Below are positions 10,296-20,216 of a DNA stretch of 64,000 nucleotides, in pieces. The notes beneath the pieces were generated by a model. The model was not told the origin of the DNA, searched no databases, and worked only from the letters and a program-made list of their open reading frames with translations. The stretch spans positions 75,190,450-75,254,449 of the forward strand of contig OX123187.2 in NCBI GenBank assembly GCA_944739405.2, given 5' to 3'. How positions within the stretch are numbered: the stretch's first letter is position 1; the number at the start of each line of letters is the position of its first letter. The position numbers were made by a program, and so were the translations under genes. The stretch comes from Euclidia mi (lineage: Eukaryota; Arthropoda; Insecta; Lepidoptera; Erebidae).

Positions 10296-10800
10296 GCCAT
10301 GAAAATCCCAAAAAACAGTCAGCATCACATTCTCAGCCGAAAAAAACGGCCTTTGTAGTTTGGAATCGGTTCTTCCTTAGCAATTGTTTAGGAATGTATT
10401 ATTGATTTGGGCGAATAAAGGTGTATCCAGGTTTCATCTACAGTCATTAATTGGATCAAAACTTGGATTTATTAGGCCTAAACTACGCAAACAGAGCATT
10501 AAAAAACGTTCATTCGAACGCGGCTTTGTTCTTAACGTGAGCAAACGTGGCAGCCATCGCGCTGGGAGCTTGGTCATGCTTAAATCTTGATTGAATATGT
10601 AACTAATACATTTGTTGATCATTTTCATAGCCTCTGCTATCTCTCTTTTTCAATTCAGTGGTCGTCTCGCACCATTTGGTGAAATTTAGCGAGTTTATCG
10701 TCAGTGGTTGCAGTTTTTGGACGGCCCGGACCTTCATCTGTTCCCTAGCTCTTACGACCAGGTTTAAATTCAGCTGCCCAAAATTTCATCATGGTAAATG
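10296..10800 (-). pseudogene. Mariner-like transposase relic
   Basis: On the minus strand the pieces follow mariner transposase order: MMKFWAAEFKPGRKS, then GRPKTATTDDKLAKF, then SYIFNQDLSMTKLPARWLPR with RLLT, then SAENVMLTVFWDFHG. Frames shift several times and the segment that should hold the first catalytic Asp between the LLT and VFWD blocks is missing. A SINE A head fragment (10808-10870) abuts its start. It cannot encode an active transposase. Confidence 0.75.
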
Positions 10801-10807
10801 ATGGAGG

Positions 10808-10870
10808 AGAGGAGCAGCGATAACCTAGTGGAGGTACCAATAGCAGTCCAAACAGAGGTCGTTGTGTCTG
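10808..10870 (+). repeat. SINE A head fragment
   Basis: aggagcagcgataacctagtggaggtaccaatag matches the SINE A head, then the similarity fades before the body. Confidence 0.45.
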
Positions 10871-10984
10871 TCTAGTCGGTATTGCAACATTCAACTGGTT
10901 AAATATAATAGCGCTGTTTTTCACTCCTTCAAAAATTGTTTTGTCCATTTAAGAGGAATTAAAGGTAATTGTTTTCTGTCGGAT

Positions 10985-11290
10985 TAGAAGAATATTGTCA
11001 AATTGTGATACCGAGCAATGCTAAACTGCGCTGTATACTGTTCCCATCTAGGTACAGTCGAACAACTTCCAGCTAGACCACAATAAGGGTGAAAATTGCT
11101 GTAATATTCATTTATAACAATAAGCTCATGGTTCTTTAACCAATGTTCAGTTAAGCATATAACCTTAACCTAGTTTTTGTAGTAATGAACTTAACTCTAA
11201 TTCTTTGCCAGATAGGCCCTGCATGTTTTGGTGTACTATATTCAAATACTGCAGCCTAACTGTTGTCCTATCTTGGAGTTCAAATCACAA
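10985..11290 (-). mobile_element. LINE endonuclease fragment (CR1/Jockey type)
   Basis: On the minus strand short matches to the start of an APE-type LINE endonuclease appear in order: QNMQGLSGKELEL, LTEHWLKNHE, and EYYSNFHPYCG. Stops separate them. Bases 11290-11444 are AT-rich without assignment. Confidence 0.45.
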
Positions 11291-11444
11291 GATGTGTCAA
11301 TAAAAACATTGTTAGTACAAGTACTAACCCTTTCAAATAAATTGTCAACATAAGGCTCTCTGCCATGCTGTAAATTGTATGCTAATAACTGAGCAATTTG
11401 TCGCTTAATATAAACCTACGCTTACTGTTCTATCCAGATTTGAC

Positions 11445-11756
11445 AGAATATCATCTTTTCCACAGAGCGGCTGCCGTTTGACCTCCGCAACCCAAAACTA
11501 GCTGATAGTGATATTCCATGGTTTAGACCACTATCAGTTTATTTGAGGGTACTGACTCTCCGTAACGACTGTCAAAGATCTTCGTGACAGCCAGGACCGA
11601 CGGTTTAACGTGCTCCGAGGCCCGTGCCTCGTGGCAAGTGATAATTAAACGCACTTAACTTTGAAAAGTCATTAGTGCGTGCCGTAGATTCGAACCCGAT
11701 ACCCTCTGCATGGCAGTCTGTTGGTATCTCCACTAGGCTATCGCTGCCTTCATACT
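11445..11756 (-). repeat. SINE A, nearly full minus copy
   Basis: From tail (agatttgacagaatatcatc) to head (ctccactaggctatcgctgcc) with an intact tRNA-like A-box region and B box (GGTTCGAATC on the minus strand). Confidence 0.85.
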
Positions 11757-11805
11757 TTAATTATATGATTACTAATACCTTAATAATGTTTGTTTTGATT
11801 TTCAG

Positions 11806-11942
11806 TGTCAGTTAAAGAGACCAGATTCAGAAAACGCGGCGGCGCGTGTTTTGAAGGGGTTAACAGCTCCAATCCAAGAGACATTTACGCCAATGCTACG
11901 GACTGTCCGAGAGGCACCACCTGTTGTATTTTAGTTAAGTAA
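11806..11942 (+). CDS. Terminal exon of a small cysteine-rich secreted peptide (candidate host gene)
   Basis: A pyrimidine-rich acceptor (tgtttgttttgattttcag, 11787-11805) precedes a short exon. With entry phase 2 it reads 44 codons to TAA: a basic RFRKR motif, then GGACFEG, and finally DCPRGTTCCILVK-stop. The pattern is one Cys after the dibasic site, one 18 residues on, and a CC pair, with one N-glycosylation-like NSS and one NAT. This suggests a pro-peptide whose last 34 residues are released after RKR. The C-x-x-G-x-x-CC part recalls prokineticin/astakine-like or knottin beginnings, but the later cysteines of those families are absent. A second frame is also open to a stop at 11935, so frame choice is inference. 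AATAAA signals at 12033 and 12043 support a real 3' end. No upstream exon was found. Confidence 0.45.
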
Positions 11943-12060
11943 TAATTTATTCCGTTTTTGTTAAGTTTATAATAATTTATACGTACTGCAGATGCAGACC
12001 TGTTTCAATCTTCATCTCACTGATAAATTAAAAATAAAGAATAATAAAATAGTACCTAGT
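11943..12060 (+). promoter_or_regulatory. 3' UTR with poly(A) signals
   Basis: AATAAA at 12033-12038 and 12043-12048 follow the candidate peptide exon by about 100 bp. Confidence 0.45.
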
Positions 12061-12134
12061 ATTTAACCTTGGGATTTTATTTCAGTGCGATATACGATCA
12101 ATATGATTGTTACATTTCTCTGTGTAGATTTAAT

Positions 12135-12990
12135 TCATCTACTATAATAATAATAATAAAATACGAATAATAATAATTACGTTTTGGCGATCTTTTCGAC
12201 GAAATATAAGGTTTTGTCTTTGCGATTATGGACGAGGTTATCAGGACAAATAACTACCGGAAGTATATCCTGAGGGATGGGACGGTTGACATATGTAGGG
12301 CATGTCACCAGCCCGGTGAATCTCTCAGACATATAGTATATGGTTGTTCTCGTCTTGCCAACGGCGAGTAATTGCATAGACACAACCAAGTGGACAGGTT
12401 TGTCCACCAGCAACTTGCCTTAAAGTACCAACTTGTCGACTCTGAAATACCGTACTCTGAAATATGGTCGTGCCACCATGTATTGGGATCGATCTATCAT
12501 TACTGATAGAACTATTGTGGCTAACAAGCCAGACATAGTAGTGATAGATCGATCTAAGCGCCCTGCAATGATCGTCGATGTCACCAATCCCCATGACGAG
12601 AATCTTGTGAAAGCCGAGAAAGATAAACAAATAAAATATTTGGATTTGGCTCACGAGATTGTCGACATGTGGGTTGTGGACTCGGCGATCCTTTTACAGA
12701 TAGTCGTGTCAGTTAATGGTCTCATTGCCAAGAGCCTCGATCGCCACCTCAAGAGGCTCGCGTTAGACCGCTGGATTAAGTCCTCTATACAGAAGGCAGT
12801 ATTGCTGGCCACGGCTCGTACCGTCAGGAGGTTCCTCTCTCTGGAGCCCTAACCACCGGTAGTTTGGTCCCTGCACCCGATACCGGTGAGCCCCGTAATT
12901 TTATTTTATATTTTTATATTTGTTTTTTCTAAATAACATAGAAATGTAAAATATCATTATGAGAGAAGGTTAGAATAAAGAGAATAATAA
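12135..12990 (+). mobile_element. Dong/R4-like LINE, 5'-truncated copy at TAA repeats
   Basis: Lies between ctataataataataataaaa and agaataataataaat. It encodes the C-terminal end of a restriction-like-endonuclease LINE: the zinc knuckle CRACHQPG...H, then from 12433 an open frame with RATMYWDRSI, KPDIVVIDRSKRPAMIVDV (the P-D...D core of the endonuclease) and a C-terminus ending RRFLSLEP-stop at 12852. Frameshifts break the part before 12433. It shares about 230 residues with the longer copy that follows. The 3' UTR runs from 12853 to the TAA run. Insertion into (TAA)n is the known habit of the Bombyx Dong element. Confidence 0.75.
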
Positions 12991-13297
12991 TAAATAACCT
13001 AGCAACACGTCAACAAGACGACATAAATTGTTTTCCTCGAATATTTATATTTCTATTATATATCATAGTTTTGGATTCATATATATAATTTTGACTACAA
13101 GAAATACTTCTTTACCTGAGAAACATATAATTATACCTAACAAGAAACCATTATGAAAAGAAGATACAAAAACACTATACAAGATGACGTCTAACGTCAA
13201 TGACAAATCGTCTAAGAAAAGTGTAAATAAACATATATAAGTACAACGAGGAGATGTTATGATATGTTGACAAGAGCTAGGGCAGCAGCTGCACGCA

Positions 13298-13382
13298 CCC
13301 CCCCGTGGGATCTCCACCTTGTCGTGGTGGGGGCGCTCAGTAACCGTGGATTGGTTACCCGCGGTGAAGCTAAGAGGGATCC
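13298..13382 (+). ncRNA. Candidate HDV-like self-cleaving ribozyme
   Basis: The pairing order of the HDV double pseudoknot can be drawn by hand. P1: C-run 13298-13304 with G-run 13329-13333. P2: GGATCTC 13308-13314 with GGGATCC 13376-13382. P3: CCACC 13314/15-13318 with GGTGG 13326-13330, and L3 TTGTCGT. P4: GTAACC 13340-13345 with GGTTAC 13353-13358. J4/2 contains CTAA (13370-13373), matching the C-N-R-A catalytic consensus, just before the P2 strand. P1 is the weakest helix and its exact 5' end is uncertain by a few bases. HDV-like ribozymes are known at 5' ends of R2 and RTE retrotransposons. Confidence 0.6.
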
Positions 13383-13895
13383 AGGAGGGGACGCTCCGCA
13401 TGGGCTTGACGGGGCCTGCGTAGGATGCGTCCAACGGTGCGATGCGGGGGACAGTTCTGTCTGTCCTTCGCAGTCGGGTGCGGTCGCGGGAGGACGTCGG
13501 TGTTGCGTTGCCGCGCGCCCTATCTCCTGCGACCAAATGGGGGCGCACCATTCGATGCGTCGTGGTGGGGCCGGAGATGAAGAGGAGATGCGGTGTTGCG
13601 TTGCCGTCCTCCCTATCCTCTGCGGCCGCTGAGTGTTTTGGCGGCGGAGCCCAACACCTTAATCCGCCGCCAAGGGAGTTTTGTTCGGGGCCCGCCTGAC
13701 CATCAGGCGGGCCAATACCCGTCGGGGGGTAGCGACTAATGCTTATGCGTATCCCTACCCTCCGACACACGGGTACATGAGGAACACGGGTTGGTTTTTA
13801 GTCAGTAAGAGTCTGACAGTCCCCTTCGTCCTTCTCCCGGGGCGGAGGGACTCCATGAGGATTTTCCAACCCGACACTAAAAAAAAAAAAAAATA
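13298..13895 (+). mobile_element. 598-bp non-autonomous retroelement with HDV-like ribozyme 5' end
   Basis: A complete insertion: 14-bp target-site duplication agcagctgcacgca (13284-13297 and 13896-13909), a C-run and GC-rich 5' end, about 560 bp of GC-rich body without a conserved ORF, and a 3' poly(A) tail (13879-13893). Clean removal restores the Dong/R4 reading frame. The body has a strong hairpin cccgcctgaccatcaggcgg (13688-13709). A 5'-truncated relative lies at 55833-55921. With no coding capacity it must borrow a LINE machinery, probably RTE or R2-like; that is inference. Confidence 0.8.
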
Positions 13896-16800
13896 AGCAG
13901 CTGCACGCAATACATCCCCGGACTCGTCGCTCAGCTCCGCCTCACAGCCGCCGGCACCTACAACAGAGTTGTCGGCAATCATAGAGGCGTCGAGCTCGTC
14001 GAGTGACGAGTATTTCTCTCCGCCGACATCGCCAACACCCGTACGCAGCCGTGGGAGAGGCTGGCCTCGCTACGCTTAGGACCCCGAGATCCACCGGTCT
14101 CGAACAGGGCCCTCGCTCCCAGTGGTAATTTGCACCGCATGAAATGGACTACAACCATGAATGAAAACGTCATGTGGCCATATTTTGTGACTACAGAGGG
14201 AGGTACCAAATTTACGGCGTATCGTGACCGCATGCTGCCTCTGTTTCAGGGCTTGGAACCGGCTGTCAACGTTTAGGCACAGCGACTGTCGGATCAAATG
14301 CGGGCTATCCAACGCTGCCGCCTGCTGGACGACGTTGCACCTGAGAGGCTACGCTCTGACTTACTACGTAACCCTCCTATCTTTTCTTCTACGTGTAGCG
14401 ATATACAAGTGTCAAATATGGTCAGAACGCAAAGGACTGTTGAAGAGGTGCATAGTAGGGATACACAAGTAAGTACCCAGTACATAGATGACTTAAGGAG
14501 TACTTTGGAGTGCACTATTCGGGAGTATCGTTTTGTAAATACAGCAGATAGGCCCCGCTTACCACGTTTGCCCACACACAAGAAAAATATAGCGCTGGTG
14601 TGTGTCCTGGATTCACTATTGGCCACGTACTTAGACAATAGTGAAGATCTTAACGATACCCACTCGATTCTGTACTGTGCGGCTGTTACAGCGTGTCGAG
14701 TGGCAGGTATTAAAATACCAGATGGTAGTAATACTGCCCCTCGAACCAATGCTTTACCGGCCTGGCAGTGCAGGACTGAGCGTCGTATCGCTGAGGCCAG
14801 GGCACTCATCGGAAAGCTAATTTGCTTCAGGTCGGGCAATACAAGACCTAGAGTGATGCGTTTTGTGACTCGGGCGTTCTTAGGTACGGGCATTAGTCGC
14901 CAAGAATACCAATCACGAGTCACAGAACGCATCGACTACCTGAAGCAAAAAGTTTGTGCGTGGGCAAATCGTATAAGACGGTACAAAAAGCGGGTGGACC
15001 GATACACCCAGAATAGGGCATTCCAAAAAGATGAAAGGTGGGTATATAGAAGTTGGAAGCGAACTGATCCAAGTGTAGATGATGGGCGTCTGCCGGATGC
15101 TGAGGCAACGAACGCTTTCTGGCGCAGCATTTGGTCGATGCCCATCAGCCACACTGAGCGTGATTGGTTTGGGGATGTTAAGCGAGCATGTGAGAGAATA
15201 CCCCAAATGCAGCGCGTAGCCATTGAAACAGCGGATGTAGCTTGTGCAGTCCGTTCATTAACTAACTGGAAATCAGCGGGACCGGACGGACTGCACAACT
15301 TCTGGTTGAAGTGGCTATGTAGTGCCCATGCTCGGTTGGCATCCCAATTGCAGTCATCTTTGGAATCGGGCTCGATCCCAACTTTTATGACAACTGGTAT
15401 CACTCACCTGCTCTTTAAGTCAGGCTGTACCACGAACCCCAAAAATTATAGACCGATAACGTGTCTACCGACTGTGTATAAACTTCTTACATCCATTTTG
15501 AGGACGAAGATGTTATCACATATAAAAAATAATAACATTATGTCAGTGGCTCAAAATGGATGTAAGAATGGGGCCCGTGGTACAAAAGAGCTACTCCTAT
15601 TTGACATGGCCATTAGCCAGCAGGTGCGTCGCAACCGAAAAGATCTGGCGACATGCTGGATACAAGAAGGCCTTCAACTCCGTGCCACATACTTGGCCCT
15701 TGAGGGTGCTGGAGTTATATAAAGTCGATATAACTCTATGCACCTTCCTGAAGGCATGTATGGGGCAGTGGAGTACGGTGCTTCGCTATCCAGGGTGCCG
15801 GCAGATTCGCGATTACGGTACTCATCTAAAGATCGAACGGGGTATATTCCAAGGTGACAGTTTAAGTCCCTTGTGGTTTTGTCTAGCTCTGAATCCTCTC
15901 AGCACTTTGCTAGAGGGGTCTGGGCTAAGTTATCGGTTGCAGCGTAGGGGTCAAGTCCCACCTCTTTTATATGGATGACCTTAAGTTATTTGCCCCCACC
16001 ACTATCCAATTGACAGTGTTACTAAAAGTAACTGAAACTTTTAGTAATTCTATCAAGATGGAATTTGGTGTGGATAAGTGTGCGGTCATGTGTGTAAAAC
16101 AAGGTGGAATTGTGGAATCTGATGGAATAGAGCTTTCAGACTCCACAAAACTTAGATCTCTATCTGCAACCGAGACTTACAAGTATCTGGGTATGTCGCA
16201 GGCCTTAGGTATTGCTGAGACTGCCATGAAACAATCATTGCGGGAGCGCTTCTTTGGCCGCCTGAAGAAAATACTGAAAAGGTTTTTATCAGGCGGCAAC
16301 AGGGTGCGTGCCTATAATGGTTGGGTCATGCCAGTCTTAGCGTACTCCTGCGGCATACTCAGTTGGACTCAATCAGAACTGGACGACTTGGACAGAAAGG
16401 TCCGTTGTCTATTGACTGAATATCGAATGTATCATCCGCGTTCGTCAGTAATGAGGTTGTACATCCCGCGGAAATGTGGTGGTCGTGGTTTCTTAAGTGC
16501 TAAGGACCTCCACAACCGCGAGGTGTACAATCTTAGAGAATATTTTCTCAAGACGGACACGGCTGTGCATCGTGATATTGTTGCTGTAGACAACGGACTT
16601 ACCCCGTTGGGTCTGGCAAAAGAGAGCTGGCGCAAACCTGTTGTACTAAGTATTGAAGAGCGCAGAGATGTATGGAAAGGCAAGGAGTTGCATGGACGTT
16701 TTTATCGGGTCTTACATAGAACTGATGTGGACTTCATGTCATCAGTTGCCTGGCTACGGTTTGGTGATCTAGTTGCAGAGACCGAAGGTTTTGTTTGTGC

Positions 16801-17353
16801 AATTATGGACGAAGTTGTCATGACGAACAACTACCGTAAGTATATTTTGAAGGATGGGACTGTTGACATATGTCGGGCGTGTCACCAGCCCGGGAAATTT
16901 CTCAGACATATAGTTTCCGGTTGTCCTCGTCTTGCCAACGGCGAATACTTGCACAAACACAATCAAGTAGCCAGGATCGTCCATCAGCAGCTTGCCTTAA
17001 AATATAGCCTTGTACCCTTTGAGGTACCGTACTACAGGTATGTGCCCGATCCAGTTCTCGAAAATGGCCGTGCCACTATGTACTGGGATCAATCTATCAT
17101 CGCCAATAGGACTATCGTGGCTTACAAGCCCGATACCGTGGTGATAGATCGATCAGAACGCCTTGCAATGATCGTTGATGTCACTATTCCCCATGACGAG
17201 AATCTCGTGAAGGCCGAAAAAGACAAGGAAATCAAGTATTTGGACCTGGCTCACGAGATTTTCGACATGTGGGATGTGGACTCGGCGATCATTGTACCGA
17301 TAGTCATGTCAGTTAATGGTCTCATTGCCAAGAGCCTCGACCACCATCTCAAG

Positions 17354-17423
17354 AGGCTCTCGTTAGGCAGCTGGATCAAGTCCTCCGTATGGAGGACTTG
17401 ATCCAGCTGCCTAACGAGAGCCT
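17354..17423. repeat. Perfect palindrome, 33-bp arms, 4-nt spacer
   Basis: Arms 17354-17386 and 17391-17423 are perfect reverse complements around GTAT. Compared with the related copy (12770-12800), the right arm is extra sequence inserted into the Dong/R4 C-terminus, which truncates the ORF at 17399-17401. Confidence 0.92.
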
Positions 17424-17599
17424 GTATAGAAGGCAGTATTGTTAGACACGACGCGCATAGTTCGGAGGTTCCTCTCTCTGGAGAAGGATGTTATAATAAT
17501 AATATGTCCATAATATTCTGCCGTTTCCAGCGTACAAATGTTTGGTTGGTCTTAAAATTAATTACACTTAAATCTTAATATATAATTATGTCAAACAGT

Positions 17600-18525
17600 A
17601 ACACTTAAGAATATTAAATTAAAAAATGATGATTTTAAATGGGTAAATAAAATTATAATTTAAATATTTCGTAAATTGTTTTCGTTGAGAAAGTCATTAG
17701 TGGAGTAATTGCATTTGTCTAATAAAAAATTGAAAACTTTGCTTTTGAATACGGGCTTGTTACGGTTTTTAAATGTATCTGGTAATTTATTATAAATACG
17801 TATTGCCATAAAATAAACGTTTCTGTAATAAAGTTGCAATCTTTGTTGAGGTACATATAATTTATGGATTTCACGACTTTATCTTGTTACAATTTCATTA
17901 TGGGACTTGAACAACCCTGTATGTTTATGAACGAAGATGCATATCTCGAATATGTATAAGGCAGGGAGTGGCAATATTTTAAGTTTTTTAAAAAAAGGAA
18001 CGCAGCTCTCCATTGGATGAGCTTTGCATATGCAACGAATACATTTTTTTTGAGCCCTGAAATCATTAATGATGTCAACAGTATTACCCCATATTATAAT
18101 TCCATACCGTAAAATTGACGATACATAACCGTGATAGGCATACAATGCTGTTTCAATAACAGCTACACGGGTTATTCTGCTTAAAACAAATACAAATCTC
18201 TGCACCTTAGTACATAATTCACTAATGTGTCGTCCAAGTACAATATTTATCTATTGTTATACCCAAAAATGTTGTACTGTCTACTTCTTCAACTGTATCA
18301 TTTGCATATTGTATTTGCAATTGTGAATGTTTGCTATTATAAGTTTGAAACTGCATCATTTTGGTTTTTGTTATATTTATATGTAAATTGTTGTCTTTTA
18401 GCCATTGTATTATATTGTTTAACGTATCGTTGATCTCGTTTTGATATCGAGTAACATTGTTATCGTAAAATTTTATACTAACAGTGGTATCATCAGCGTA
18501 TAATATACAGTAATGTGGGGTAACA
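17600..18525 (-). mobile_element. Jockey-like LINE fragment (RT palm to C-terminus)
   Basis: Starts on the minus strand at YADDTTVSIKFYDNN (about 18510). It continues through QWLKDNNLHINITKTK and GRHISELCTK, then an open frame from 18205: LSRITRVAVIETALYAYHG, LRYGIIIWGN, KKCIRCICKAHPMESC and IFEICIFVHKH. This is the order of an insect Jockey-type RT C-terminal half. The N-terminal half is absent. Bases 17496-17600 hold nothing. Confidence 0.75.
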
Positions 18526-18781
18526 TTGGGTTAGTCATTAATATATAATAGTGTAATGGTGTTGCTGGCTACACCAAATTAAATAATAATATATAGTCAG
18601 ATCGTCACATACTTGTTTTCACATGTGTTTGTCTTATCGCTACGATGGCGCCAACGTTAAGCAATTAGTAAACTCATAAATTCTAAGAGGTTCACAAATT
18701 TATAAGAATTATGTGACAGGCATATGAGTAAAGAAATAGCCATGAAATATGAGAAAACATTTGCACTGTAGTAGTGTTCAC

Positions 18782-20216
18782 TAGGGTTGTTGCGGATGCG
18801 AAAATTTAGACATCCGCGGATGCAGATGCGGATGCGGATTATTAGAAATACACATCCGCGGATGCGCATTCGATGCGGATGCGGATGCGATACGGATGCG
18901 GATGCGGATTTTGGGCTTTTAAAAGGATAATTATTTAAATTTTAAGTACATAAATAACTGAAAATCAACTTAATTTTAACTTTTTATTTATTTAATCATA
19001 TTTTTAGAAAAATATTTGCAAGTTTTTAGTTTTACTTATGACACAACAGAATTTTGAGCTTCGAGTTTCGTTATAAAAATCTTTGTTTAATAATGAAACA
19101 TAAAAATTGGTTAATTATATTTAATAAATAGAAAAATTGCGGCCTTCTCAGCTTCCAACTTGTTTCTAAGTGGATTATACCTATTAACCCAGCTGCACTA
19201 AACAAGTAGTTGTTCGCTGGGAACACTGGCTGGTGAAGGTGATAAAGATCTGCATGCTAATTTGGAGACAATTTTAAATTCTATATATATCTATATATAT
19301 GCTATAGGTAGTAGAGCCTTGCTGATTTCAGCATGAATGGGCCGGCTCGACCGGGGAAGTACCTACTACCCTCTCACAGAAAATCGACGTAAAGTAACAG
19401 TACCTAAACTGTTGCGTTTCGTTCGGTGAGTGAGAGTGCCGGAGGCCCTATGCCCTGTTCCTTTTCCCTCATCCCACTCCTCATCCTATCCATTTTCCCA
19501 ACCCCAAGGGGCGGCAACGCGCTTGTGACTCCTGTGGTGTTGCTTGTGTCCAAGGGGCGGCGGTAATTTGCTTACCATCAGGTGATCCGTCTGCTCGTTT
19601 GCCGCCTATTACCATATAAAAAAAAATCACAACGGTTAACTTTCCACCAATTAAGTTAGTTTTCATCTAAATCCAGTATTTTCTCGTTACGATAAATAGG
19701 TAACAAATTCTTTGCGGATAAGAGCATCGGGGCTACTGCTGTCTGGTTCTCCTTCACGTTAATCTTTGCTCGATGAATCTAAGACCATGGCAAGATCGCT
19801 TTTTAAACAAGTCTTTTTACCCGTATAGGAGGTTGCTGGTTCAGGATCGAGAGAATCTCTCATTCTCATTAGAATTAGTGACGACAGGGTCATTTACCAT
19901 CTTCATTATTTAATCTTTTATTTTTCTTCGGTGACTTTTTTCAAAAAATTACGCTTATAGCGGGAATCTCAATATTTTGAAATCGCATATAGGTAAGTTG
20001 TTATCTTCCAAAGAAGAAAATTTCCAAAACAAACGCGAAACACGTGCCACTCTGGCTCCACCCACTTTCTTTACATGTAGTTACTTGTTGATGTGAATCT
20101 GCATCCGTAAAAACTCCGCATTGATTGATGCGGATGTGAATGCGGATGCAGACGTCTAAATTAATGCGGATGTTCCGCATTTGCGGATGCGGATGCGAAT
20201 ATTCGTAACACCCCTG
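18782..20216 (+). mobile_element. hAT-like non-autonomous transposon inside the LTR
   Basis: Flanked by the 8-bp duplication GTGTTCAC (18774-18781, 20217-20224). LTR copy B has this site once (31007-31014), so it is an empty site. The ends are imperfect inverted repeats: TAGGGTTGTTGCGGATGCG at the left and, inverted, CAGGGGTGTTACGAATATTC at the right. Both subterminal zones are packed with GCGGATG hexamer-type repeats (18795-18910 and 20095-20195). There is no transposase ORF. It contains a family F repeat (19302-19620). Confidence 0.85.
19302..19620 (-). repeat. Dispersed repeat family F, minus copy
   Basis: Closely matches 34296-34613 in antisense: ggtagtagagccttgctgatttcagcatgaa ... gcaaacgagcagacggatcacctgatgg in two blocks. 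Ends in a poly(T)-type run on the plus strand (atataaaaaaaaatc). A short hairpin GCTGATTTCAGC lies 14 bp from one end. Confidence 0.7.

Larger units (their letters stand above)
13264..17402 (+). pseudogene. Dong/R4-like single ORF (RT plus restriction-like endonuclease), broken
   Basis: ATG at 13264 gives MLTRARAAAA, then the inserted retroelement (13298-13895). The frame then resumes with NTSPDSS and a Ser-rich, basic N-terminus. Later: RMKWTTTMNENVMWPYF, ending in a stop before 14298. From 14298 to 15646 lie the linker and RT fingers (SAGPDGLHNFWLK, NYRPITCLPTVYKLL, AQNGCKNG). RT motif A is cut by a 4-nt deletion near 15650 that removes the catalytic Asp codon (KKAFNSVPH follows in a new frame). 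A second shift precedes YMDDLKLF at 15968, where the YxDD motif itself is intact. Then come thumb, zinc knuckle CRACHQPGKFLRHIVSGC (about 16874-16927) and the endonuclease core KPDTVVIDR...IVDVT (about 17125-17180). It is certainly not functional. Confidence 0.75.
12991..17495 (+). mobile_element. Dong/R4-like LINE, near full length, inactive
   Basis: Extends from the TAA run ending the previous copy to gttataataataat at 17490. Its parts are a 5' UTR (about 12991-13263), one long ORF broken by frameshifts, an insertion of a 598-bp retroelement just after the start codon, and almost no 3' UTR. The 3' UTR seen at 12853-12980 is missing: the sequence jumps from ctctctgga to gaagg. The end of the ORF is altered by a 33-bp inverted duplication. 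Confidence 0.75.

Noticed and set aside
13063..13770. 235-codon minus-strand and several plus-strand open frames around 13.1-14.2 kb
   Set aside because: They lie on the GC-rich non-coding retroelement or antisense to the Dong/R4 ORF; no domain is visible and GC richness alone keeps frames open.
14294..15403. Long minus-strand open frames (212 and 155 codons) opposite the Dong/R4 ORF
   Set aside because: Antisense shadows of the recognised RT ORF.
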